Positions 43,224 to 50,919 of a stretch of 64,000 nt of DNA are shown piece after piece. Each line of letters starts with the position of its first letter. Within the stretch, counting starts at the first letter, position 1. Made by a program: the position numbers and the translations under genes. This DNA is from Streptomyces sp. ATexAB-D23 (lineage in GTDB: Bacteria > Actinomycetota > Actinomycetes > Streptomycetales > Streptomycetaceae). Location: the NCBI RefSeq assembly GCF_000373645.1, contig NZ_KB892004.1, forward strand, positions 23,967 to 87,966, written 5' to 3'. The notes under the pieces were generated by a model. The model did not search any database. It was not told where the DNA came from and worked only from the letters and a program-made list of their open reading frames with translations.

Positions 43224-44267
43224 ATGCGACTGGCGGAGATCATCGAACTGCGTCCGGTGCCCGCCGCCGGGCTGCTCGCCACCCTCACCAGACGCTGCCC
43301 GCTGAGCTGCGCCCACTGCTCCACCTCGTCCGGCCCCCGGGGCGAGGACACCCCCGCCGACGCGCTGCGCCGGTTCGTCGGCGGCTTCACCCCCGGCGAC
43401 CGCCCGCAGGTCCTCATGCTCACGGGCGGTGAACCCCTGCTGCGGCCCCGGCTCGTGGACGGGCTCGCCGGACTCGCCGCGCGGGCCGGGACCCGGACGG
43501 CCGTCCTCAGCGGCATGTTCTTCGCGGCCGACGGACGGATACCGGCCCGCATCATGCGCGCGCTGCGCCACATCGACCATTTCTCCGCCAGCATCGACGT
43601 ATTCCACGAACGCGAGGTGCCGCGCGCGGCGGTATTCCGCGCGGTGCACCACATCATGGAAAAAGGAATCGACGCGAGTTTCCATGTCGTGGGACTTTCA
43701 CCCGACGACCCCTATCTCGCGGACGTCACCGCCGCCATCCGGGCCGAGTTCCGGGACCGCGCGGCCGTCCTCGTCAACCACGTACGCCCGGCCGGACGCG
43801 CCGCGCACTGGGCGGCCGCGCGCCCGCCGGGCGGAGCCGGACAGCGCCCCGCCCCGTGCGCGATGGCGGCCTGGCCGACCGTGGCCTTCGACGGGACCGT
43901 CACCGCCTGCTGCAACCAGCGCGTGGTGGACGTCCGCCCCGCGCCGCCGCACCTGCGGCTCGGGCACATCGCCGTCGACGACTGGGCGGACATACGGTGC
44001 CGCTGCCAGGAGTCGCCCGTGCTGCGCACCCTGCGGACCGCCGGCGCCGGGTCCTGCGCGGACTGCCGGGCCCTGGCGCGGCGGCCCGGAGCGCTGGGGG
44101 CGGCGCGGGCCGCCGGGTCCAGCCCCGCCGCCGGCGCGATGGATGTGCTCGGCGCCCGGCTCCAGCGCGACGCGGGGGCCGAGACGCTGCTGCGCCGGTA
44201 CGGGACCGGGCGGTACGCGCCGCTCGTGCTGCTCGGCGGCCGGGACGGCGAGGAGGCACCCGCGTGA
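43224..44267 (+). CDS. Radical SAM protein (RiPP maturase type), first gene of plus operon
   Basis: 347 residues from ATG 43224, with AGGAGG 7 bases upstream. The cluster motif is CPLSCAHCST (C-x3-C-x2-C). GGEPLL (LMLTGGEPLLRPRLV) is the S-adenosylmethionine-binding motif. The C-terminal half has more cysteines (GQRPAPCAMAAWP, TACCNQR, CRCQESPVL, GSCADCRALARRP), suggesting extra iron-sulfur ligands as in SPASM-like enzymes. The stop overlaps the next gene's GTG. Together with the small peptide downstream it is likely a peptide-modifying enzyme. Confidence 0.88.
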   Translation: MRLAEIIELRPVPAAGLLATLTRRCPLSCAHCSTSSGPRGEDTPADALRRFVGGFTPGDRPQVLMLTGGEPLLRPRLVDGLAGLAARAGTRTAVLSGMFFAADGRIPARIMRALRHIDHFSASIDVFHEREVPRAAVFRAVHHIMEKGIDASFHVVGLSPDDPYLADVTAAIRAEFRDRAAVLVNHVRPAGRAAHWAAARPPGGAGQRPAPCAMAAWPTVAFDGTVTACCNQRVVDVRPAPPHLRLGHIAVDDWADIRCRCQESPVLRTLRTAGAGSCADCRALARRPGALGAARAAGSSPAAGAMDVLGARLQRDAGAETLLRRYGTGRYAPLVLLGGRDGEEAPA

Positions 44268-44971
44268 GAAGCGCCGGCGCCACCTCACCGGCCGCCGCGC
44301 TGCTGCGGCTGGAACTCTCCCTCGTCCAGCCGGTGTTGCGATCGGCCGCCGCCCGCATGTGGCGCTCCGGCCCCGGGCTCCCCGCCCGCTACCGCCACTA
44401 CCTGCACACCATGCACCAGGTGATCCGCGCCTCCGTCCCCCTCATGGAACGGGCCGCCGGGCACTGCGAGGCGCGGCCGCACGACCCGGTGGCACCGCCG
44501 CTCGCCCGGTACCTGCGGGCGCACGCCGAGGAGGAACGGGGCCACGACGACTGGCTGCTCACGGACGCCGCCGTCTGCGGGGCGCCGCCCGGCGAACTGA
44601 CCGCCGCCGTCCCGCCCGCCCGGGTCGCCTCCCTCGTCGGGGCCCAGTACTACTGGATCGAGCACAGCCACCCGGTGGCCCTGCTCGGCTACATCGCGGT
44701 ACTGGAGGGCAACGCACCGGCCCCCGGCCTGGCCGCCCGGCTCGCGAGGGAGACCGGGCTGCCGCCCGCCGCCTTCGAAACCGTACGCCTGCACGCGGAC
44801 CTCGACGACGGGCACAGCGCGGACCTGGACCGGCTCATCGGCCGGCTGCCGCTGAGCCCGCAACAGCGCTCCCTGATCGCCGTCAGCGCGCTGCACACCG
44901 TCACCGCACTCGCCGAGCTGTTCGACCGCATCGCCACGGGACCACACACATCGGGGAGCACCCATGACTGA
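44264..44971 (+). CDS. Heme-oxygenase-like (iron-containing redox) enzyme
   Basis: 235 residues from GTG 44264 (GTGA overlap). It is all-helical, with LRAHAEEERGHDDWLLTDA and VRLHADLDDGHSADLDRL as likely metal-ligand helices (the H-x3-D-x2-H group). This is the pattern of heme-oxygenase-like diiron enzymes, some of which oxidise or shorten amino-acid chains. It contains no heme-binding signature. Sitting between the radical SAM and the 69-residue peptide genes, it probably acts on the same peptide. Confidence 0.75.
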   Translation: MRSAGATSPAAALLRLELSLVQPVLRSAAARMWRSGPGLPARYRHYLHTMHQVIRASVPLMERAAGHCEARPHDPVAPPLARYLRAHAEEERGHDDWLLTDAAVCGAPPGELTAAVPPARVASLVGAQYYWIEHSHPVALLGYIAVLEGNAPAPGLAARLARETGLPPAAFETVRLHADLDDGHSADLDRLIGRLPLSPQQRSLIAVSALHTVTALAELFDRIATGPHTSGSTHD

Positions 44972-45173
44972 CCCTGCGGACGACCGCGACCGCCTGCGCG
45001 CACTGGAGGACGCCGGGTTCCCGCTGCACAGCCTCTCGCCCGAGCAGCGGGACGTGCTCCGGGACCTCAGCGCGGAGGAACTGACCCTGCTGCTGGGCCT
45101 CAAGGAGCGGCTGGACGCGGCCGAGCCGGAGGTACAGGCGCACAGCGAGATCGCCGGCGGAGCGCTGTTCTGA
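44964..45173 (+). CDS. 69-residue candidate RiPP peptide sharing PEVxAHS with the three-core precursor
   Basis: Starts at ATG 44964 and overlaps the previous gene by 8 bp; its stop TGATG overlaps the next start. The N-terminal two-thirds is a helix-rich leader-like stretch (SPEQRDVLRDLSAEELTLLL). Residues 55-62 read PEVQAHSE and the end is IAGGALF. PEV-x-AH recurs three times in the 85-residue precursor (55727-55984). It may be a second precursor with a short C-terminal core, or a partner protein. It has no membrane segment. Confidence 0.75.
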   Translation: MTDPADDRDRLRALEDAGFPLHSLSPEQRDVLRDLSAEELTLLLGLKERLDAAEPEVQAHSEIAGGALF

Positions 45174-48100
45174 TGACCACCGCCACACGGACGAAGTGCC
45201 CCGACTGCCCCGAACCACCGCCGGACGGCGCAGCCTTCTGCCCCCGGTGCGGGACCGCCTGCGTCCCGGCGGCCGGTTCCGGCGCGGCCGAGGAACGCCG
45301 GGTGGTCACCGTCGTCTTCTGCGACCTCGTCGGCTCCACGGCCCTGTCCGGACGGCTCGACCCGGAGACGCTGCGCACCGTGACCCTGCGGTACTTCGCG
45401 CTGATGCGGACCCGCATCGAGGAACATGGCGGCACGGTGGAGAAGTTCATCGGCGACGCCGTGATGGCGGTCTTCGGCGTCCCCGCCCGCCACGAGGACG
45501 ACGCCCACCGGGCCCTGGCCGCCGCCCGCTCCATGGTCACCGGCCTCGACGGGCTCAACGCCGACCTGGACCGCGGGCACGGAGTACGGCTCGCCGTCCG
45601 CATCGGCGTGAACACCGGCGAGGTCGTGGTGAACGCCGACCCGGCAGCCCGACAGGCACTGGTCTCCGGCGAAGTCGTCAACATCGCCGCCCGCCTCGAA
45701 CAGCACGCCGGCACGGGCGAGATCCTCATCGGCCCCGCCACCCTCCGCGCCGCCGGACCCTCGGCGGTCACCGAACCGGCCGGGGCGCTCTCCCTCAAGG
45801 GCGTCCTTGCCCCCGTACCCGCCCACCGCCTGGTCGCACTCCACGAGGACGACCCGGAACGGGTCCGGCGCTTCGACACCCCCTTCATCGGCCGCGAACA
45901 GGAACTCGCCGAACTCCGGCTGCTGCTCCGCAAACTGGCCACCGACCCCCGCTCGCACCTGGTCACCGTCTACGGCGAGGCGGGCCTCGGCAAGACCCGG
46001 CTGCTGCGCGAATGGCTGCGGGACCGCCCGGCGTACGGAGAAGGCAGATGCCGCCCGTACGGCGAGACCGGGACCCTCGCACCGCTCGCCGAAGCGGTGC
46101 GCCAGGTGCTCTTGGCCGTCGGGGAGGACGCCGGGCTCGCCCGGCTGCCGGCCCCGGAGCGGACCGAGGCGGACCAGGCGCTGCGCCTCCTGCGCGGCGG
46201 ACTGCTCGCGGACGGCACCCCCAGCCCCTCCACCGACGACACGCTCATGGCCCTGGCCTGCCTGCTGGACGCGCTCTCGCGGGAACGGCCCGTGGTGCTC
46301 GTCCTGGACGACTGCCACTGGGCGTCCGCGCCGCTGCTCGACCTCGCGGACCGGCTGCTGGACGAACTCGACCGCTCCGCCGTCGCCCTGGTGTGCGCCG
46401 CTCGCCCCGAACTCCTGGAGACCCATCCGGGGTGGGGCAGCGGCCGGATGCGCTCCGCCTCCCTCATGCTCACCCCGCTCACGCGCCAGGAGGCCGCGGC
46501 CCTGGCCGGCGAACTCGTCGAGGTCGCCGCCCACCGCCAGGGTGTGCTGGAGAGCGCGCTCGACCGCGCCGAGGGCAACCCGCTCCACCTGGAACACCTG
46601 ACGGCCGTGGCCGCCGAGTGCGACGACCTGCCGCTCACCGTGCACGCCCTGCTCGGCGCCCGCATCGACGCGCTGCCGCCCGAGGAGCGGACCCTGCTGC
46701 AACTCGCCGCCGTCCTGGGCCGCGAGTTCCGCCGCGCCGACCTGACCGGGCTGGCCGCCGCCGAGGAAGCGCGAACCGCCGACTCCGCCACCGGCCTGCT
46801 GCGCGGACTGCTGCGGCGGCGGCTCATCGAGACCGGCGACCGCAGCCGGGCCGCGAGCGCGGTGCTCCGGTTCGGCAGCGCCCTCGTCCAGGAGACCGCG
46901 TACCGGGGGATGGCCAAGAAGGTGCGCGCCCGGCGGCACGAGCACGCCGCCAGGGTCCTGACCGGGCGGGAGGCGGGGGACGCCGCCGTCGGCACCCACC
47001 TGGCGCGCGCCCACCGGCTCCTGACCGAACTCGGCACGCACGACGAGGACACCGACGTACTGCGGGCCCGCGCCGCCGGACTGCTCACCCGGGCCGGCGC
47101 GGCCGCCCTGGCCCGCTCCGACCTGGCCTGGGCCGACGACCTGCTGACCCAGGCCCTCGACCTGGCCGCCCCCGGCGAACCCGTCGCCGCCGAGGCCGCC
47201 CGCCGCCTCGGCGAGACGAAGGCGGCCCGCGGCGACGCGGTGCGCGGCCGGGAACTCCTCGCCGGGGCGCTCGACACCGCCGAGCGGGCCGGTGACGCGC
47301 TGGGCGCCGCCCACGCCCGGCTCGCGCTGACCGCGCTCGACCCCCGGCACGGTTCGGCCGCCGACGTCGCCGAGGCCGCGCTCGGCCCGTTCACGGCGGC
47401 GGGCGACGACCAGGGCATCGCCCGCGCCTGCGTGCGGATGGCCCAGGACCGCCAGCGGCGCGGCCGGCACGCCCAGGCCGAGGCGCTGCTCAGCCGCGCA
47501 CTCGACCACGCGGACCGCGCCGACGCCGAACCCGAACGGGCCCTCGCACTCGGCGCGTTCGGGATCTCCCTGTGGCGGGGCCCGACCCCGGTCGCCCGCG
47601 CCGTCGAGCGCTGCGAACAGCTCCTCGCCGCCCACGGCGCCGGCCGGCCGACGGTGCGCGCCACCCTGGCCTGCCCGCTGGCCGTGCTCCTGGCCCTCCA
47701 CGGCCGCCCCGACGAGGCCCGAGCCCTGCTGGCCGAGGCGGCGGGGCTCGCCCACGGCCTCGGCTATGCGGAGAGCGCGTTGTTCGTCCCGCTGTTCGCC
47801 GCCGAGGTCGAGGCGCTGACGGGCACCTCCGAGCGCAGACTCGCCCTGCTGGACGAGGCGGCCCGCGCCGGCCGGGAACTCGGCGCCACGGGTGCGCTGC
47901 CCGGCATCGCCCGCGAACGGGCCCGCCTGCTGCTGGAGCGCGGGGAGCCGGCCCAGGCGCTGGCCCTGCCCGACCCGCTGGAGGCCGGGCTGCCCCCGGC
48001 GGAGTCCGCCGACGCCTTCGGGCTGCGGGCCCGCGCCCTGGCACTCGCCGGGGAACCGGCCGCCGCCCGCACCTGCGCGCAGCGGGCGACCGCCGCCGCG

Positions 48101-48331
48101 GGTGACACCGACTCACCGGTCGTGCGCGGCACGGCCGCCCTCGACCTCGCGCACACCCTGCGCACCCTGGCGCTGCCCGGCGAGGCGGCCCGGGAGGCGC
48201 GTACGGCGCTGCGGCACTTCGCCGCCAAGGGACACCGGCTCGGCGCGGACCGCGCGGCCGCGTTCGCCGACGACAGCGCGGCCGCGGCCCGGGACACCGA
48301 CCCGGCCGGGCGGGAAGGCAGGACCGTATGA
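45173..48331 (+). CDS. Class III nucleotidyl cyclase with AAA ATPase and TPR-like repeats
   Basis: 1052 residues. An N-terminal zinc-ribbon-like pair (CPDCPEPPPDGAAFCPRCGT) precedes a class III cyclase domain with metal-binding Asp residues in VVFCDLVGSTA and FIGDAVMAVFG and the NIAARLE substrate motif, so it may be active. An AAA/NACHT-like ATPase follows (YGEAGLGKTRLL, VVLVLDDCHWA). The C-terminal half is alpha-helical repeats. It is the largest gene of the operon and may integrate a nucleotide signal with peptide-processing, although such multi-domain proteins are usually regulatory. Confidence 0.88.
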   Translation: MTTATRTKCPDCPEPPPDGAAFCPRCGTACVPAAGSGAAEERRVVTVVFCDLVGSTALSGRLDPETLRTVTLRYFALMRTRIEEHGGTVEKFIGDAVMAVFGVPARHEDDAHRALAAARSMVTGLDGLNADLDRGHGVRLAVRIGVNTGEVVVNADPAARQALVSGEVVNIAARLEQHAGTGEILIGPATLRAAGPSAVTEPAGALSLKGVLAPVPAHRLVALHEDDPERVRRFDTPFIGREQELAELRLLLRKLATDPRSHLVTVYGEAGLGKTRLLREWLRDRPAYGEGRCRPYGETGTLAPLAEAVRQVLLAVGEDAGLARLPAPERTEADQALRLLRGGLLADGTPSPSTDDTLMALACLLDALSRERPVVLVLDDCHWASAPLLDLADRLLDELDRSAVALVCAARPELLETHPGWGSGRMRSASLMLTPLTRQEAAALAGELVEVAAHRQGVLESALDRAEGNPLHLEHLTAVAAECDDLPLTVHALLGARIDALPPEERTLLQLAAVLGREFRRADLTGLAAAEEARTADSATGLLRGLLRRRLIETGDRSRAASAVLRFGSALVQETAYRGMAKKVRARRHEHAARVLTGREAGDAAVGTHLARAHRLLTELGTHDEDTDVLRARAAGLLTRAGAAALARSDLAWADDLLTQALDLAAPGEPVAAEAARRLGETKAARGDAVRGRELLAGALDTAERAGDALGAAHARLALTALDPRHGSAADVAEAALGPFTAAGDDQGIARACVRMAQDRQRRGRHAQAEALLSRALDHADRADAEPERALALGAFGISLWRGPTPVARAVERCEQLLAAHGAGRPTVRATLACPLAVLLALHGRPDEARALLAEAAGLAHGLGYAESALFVPLFAAEVEALTGTSERRLALLDEAARAGRELGATGALPGIARERARLLLERGEPAQALALPDPLEAGLPPAESADAFGLRARALALAGEPAAARTCAQRATAAAGDTDSPVVRGTAALDLAHTLRTLALPGEAAREARTALRHFAAKGHRLGADRAAAFADDSAAAARDTDPAGREGRTV

Positions 48332-49188
48332 CCACCAAAACGGCGGAAGGGCTCACCTGGAGCCTGCGCGACCGCACGCCCGACGACCTCGCGATGCTCG
48401 CCGACACGGTGCCGGCCCTCTCGGCCGACCCCTCGCAGTGGTCGGACGGGGCAGGCGTACGCGTCTGCGTCGTCGACACCGGGGTGGAGTGCGGGCACCC
48501 CGGGGTCGGCCCGGTCGACGGCTCGTACGAGGTGAGGGCCGGCGCGGACGGGACCCCGCGGGTCATCGACAGCGGCCCGCTGCCCGACGGAGCCGGCGAC
48601 GGATGCGGGCACGGCACGGCGTGCGCCGGGATCGTGCGGCGGGTGGCCCCGGAATGCTCCCTGTACAGCGTGCGCGTGCTCGGCCAGGGCTTCACCGGCA
48701 CCGGAGACGCCCTGCTCACCGGGTTGCGCTGGGCGGTCGACCAGGGCTTCGACGTGGTCAACCTGAGCCTGTCCACGACCCGCCCGCAATTCCTGGAGAC
48801 CCTGCGCTCCCTGGCCGACCAGGCGTTCTTCACCGGCACCACGCTGGTGGCATCGGCCCACAACACGCCCGTGGAGAGCTTCCCCTGGCGGTTCTCCTCG
48901 GTGATCTCGGTCGGCACGCACCGCGAGGACGACCCCGGGCTCTTCCTCTACAACCCCGCACCGCCCGTCGAGTTCTTCGCTCCCGGCCAGAACGTGCAGG
49001 TGGCCTGGACGGGCGGCAAGACCATCCGCACCACGGGCAACAGCTTCGCCACCCCGTTCATCAGCGGGCTGTGCGCGCGGCTGCTCGGCAGCCGCCCCAA
49101 GCTGACCCCGTTCCAGATCAAACACGCGCTGTACCTCTCCGCCGCGAACGTACGCATCGGCGATCCAGGAACCCGAGGTGAATCATGA
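48328..49188 (+). CDS. S8 (subtilisin-like) serine protease, no secretion signal
   Basis: 286 residues, ATGA overlap with the cyclase gene. The catalytic triad is complete: Asp in VCVVDTGVECGHP, His in DGCGHGTACAGIV and Ser in TTGNSFATPFISG. The oxyanion-hole Asn is within TLVASAHNTPVES. There is no signal peptide and no long propeptide, so it should act inside the cell. In a RiPP operon, such a protease could remove the leader of the 69-residue peptide or cut the multi-core precursor. Confidence 0.93.
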   Translation: MTTKTAEGLTWSLRDRTPDDLAMLADTVPALSADPSQWSDGAGVRVCVVDTGVECGHPGVGPVDGSYEVRAGADGTPRVIDSGPLPDGAGDGCGHGTACAGIVRRVAPECSLYSVRVLGQGFTGTGDALLTGLRWAVDQGFDVVNLSLSTTRPQFLETLRSLADQAFFTGTTLVASAHNTPVESFPWRFSSVISVGTHREDDPGLFLYNPAPPVEFFAPGQNVQVAWTGGKTIRTTGNSFATPFISGLCARLLGSRPKLTPFQIKHALYLSAANVRIGDPGTRGES

Positions 49189-49796
49189 GCCAGTCCCACG
49201 GCCTCGTACCCGCCACCGGCGCGGGCCCCGCGACACGGGCGGGCAGCGCCGAACGCGATCTGCTGCAGTCCGTCGTCGAGACCGCGCGCGCCATCTTCGG
49301 CGCCGCGGCCAGCTCCGTCCTGCTGCACGACCGGGACGCCGACGAACTGGTCTTCCAGGCGGTGGCCGGGGAGGGCGAGGAGGCCCTCGTGGGCTCCCGG
49401 TTCCCGGCCGGCCGGGGGCTCGCCGGCTGGGTGCTCGTCTCCGGCGAGCCGATGGTCGCGGACGACCTGAAGCAGCAGGGCATGTTCGCCCGCGATGTCG
49501 CCCGGTCGACCGGCTACGTCCCGGACGCGCTGATGGCCGCGCCGCTCGCCCACCACGACCGGGTGCTCGGCGTGCTCGAAGTCCTCGACCCGGTCGAGCA
49601 GTCCCGTTCCAGCCTCTCCGAACTCGACCTGCTCGCCCTCTTCGCCCGACAGGCGGCGGCGGCCCTCGCCGTCGTCACCGAGCGCCGCGAGGAGGAGACA
49701 CCCACGGCGGTCCGGACGCGAAGCCTGGAACTGGTGACCGCCTTGCGCGACGTCCTGCTCGACGGTCTTCCGCCGCAGGCCCCGCACGCGGGCTGA
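49185..49796 (+). CDS. GAF-domain protein
   Basis: 203 residues, ATGA overlap with the protease. A single GAF domain (about residues 20-165) has AASSVLLHDRDADELVFQAV, GRGLAGWVLVSGEPMVADD and APLAHHDRVLGVLEVLD. GAF domains bind small ligands such as cyclic nucleotides, which fits with the cyclase two genes upstream. It is the last gene of the plus operon; the convergent glycosyltransferase begins 10 bp later. Confidence 0.85.
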   Translation: MSQSHGLVPATGAGPATRAGSAERDLLQSVVETARAIFGAAASSVLLHDRDADELVFQAVAGEGEEALVGSRFPAGRGLAGWVLVSGEPMVADDLKQQGMFARDVARSTGYVPDALMAAPLAHHDRVLGVLEVLDPVEQSRSSLSELDLLALFARQAAAALAVVTERREEETPTAVRTRSLELVTALRDVLLDGLPPQAPHAG

Positions 49797-49806
49797 GCCG
49801 GGAGCG

Positions 49807-50919
49807 TCAGCGTGCCGCCGACTCCACGGCGTCGGCGGCACGCGCCTCGCTCTTGCCGTCGGCCAGCAGACCGCCGACCTCCCGCACCCGCGCGCACAGC
49901 CCCGGATCGCGGCCCGTGTCCTCGACGGCGCCGCGCAGTTCGGCCGCGTCCGCCCCGGCCTCCGGCAGCCTGCGGGCGACTCCGGCGCGCAGACAGGCGG
50001 CGGCGAGGACCTGCTGCTCCGACCCGTTGGGGGCGACGAGCAGCGGCTTGCCGTGCAGGAGCGCCGCGAGCACGGGGGCGGACGTGGCATTGGTCAGCAC
50101 GAGGTCGGCCCGCTCCACGAGCGGCCCCATCCAGGTGCGGCGCCCGATGGCCAGCCGGGCGCCGGGGGCGGCCTCGGGGGCACCGGACCGGCCCAGCTCG
50201 ACGACGGCCCGGTACGTGCCGGAGGCGAACGCGGCGTTCAGACGCGGCCAGAGACTGCTGCCGCCGAAGGTGCGGCCCAGATGCACGTACGCGATGGGCC
50301 CGGCGGCCGGCAGCGGCTCCGGCACCGGGGGCGCCGGCTCCCACCAGCAGGGGCCGACATGGCGTACGGCCGGGGGCAGTTCGGCGCCTGGGACCTCCAT
50401 GACGGGGTGGCCGCGCAGCAGGAAGGCGGTGCCCAGGAGCGGGGTGTCCGGGAAGCGGTCGCGGCGCGGGGCGAGCCCGGCGCCCTCCCGGAGCGCCGTG
50501 TAGTGCTTCAGCGTCCGGGCCAGCCGCCAGGCACGGCCGCAGCCGTCGTCCGGGCCGGTGCGGTAGGGCCACAGGTGCGCCGCGAGCCCCAGGACCACCA
50601 CCGGCAGCCCGGCCGCCTCGGCGGCCACCAGCGCGCCGTGGTTGAGCACCGAGGTGACCAGCACATCGGGGCGCAGCGCGCGGACCGCCCCGGCCACGGC
50701 GGCGTACTGCTCGGGGCCCCGGACCGTCCAGTGGGTCACCGACAGCGCGGCGTGCCCGGCGACGGCCGCCGGCTCAAGTCCCGCGGCGGTGACGGCGGGC
50801 GCGGCGTCCGGCCCGCCGAGGACCTGGACGGTGTGGCCGCGGCGGCGCAGCTCGCGGCCGGCCGCGAGGACCGGGTAGAGGTAGCCGGGATCGCTCAGCG
50901 GGCACAGCAGTACGTTCAT
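49807..50919 (-). CDS. Glycosyltransferase, GT-B (UGT/MGT type)
   Basis: 370 residues, ATG overlapping the POP stop (ATGA). The N-terminal half starts MNVLLCPLSDPGYLYPVLAA with HTVQVLGG, as in GT1 enzymes. The C-terminal half has a nucleotide-sugar region LVLTNATSAPVLAALLHGKP and VAPNGSEQQVLAA, with the usual His-Gly-Gly changed to Asn-Ala. It is the last gene of the precursor operon, so a glycosylated peptide is a reasonable prediction. The sugar donor is unknown and no sugar-synthesis genes are nearby. Confidence 0.85.
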   Translation of the reverse strand: MNVLLCPLSDPGYLYPVLAAGRELRRRGHTVQVLGGPDAAPAVTAAGLEPAAVAGHAALSVTHWTVRGPEQYAAVAGAVRALRPDVLVTSVLNHGALVAAEAAGLPVVVLGLAAHLWPYRTGPDDGCGRAWRLARTLKHYTALREGAGLAPRRDRFPDTPLLGTAFLLRGHPVMEVPGAELPPAVRHVGPCWWEPAPPVPEPLPAAGPIAYVHLGRTFGGSSLWPRLNAAFASGTYRAVVELGRSGAPEAAPGARLAIGRRTWMGPLVERADLVLTNATSAPVLAALLHGKPLLVAPNGSEQQVLAAACLRAGVARRLPEAGADAAELRGAVEDTGRDPGLCARVREVGGLLADGKSEARAADAVESAAR

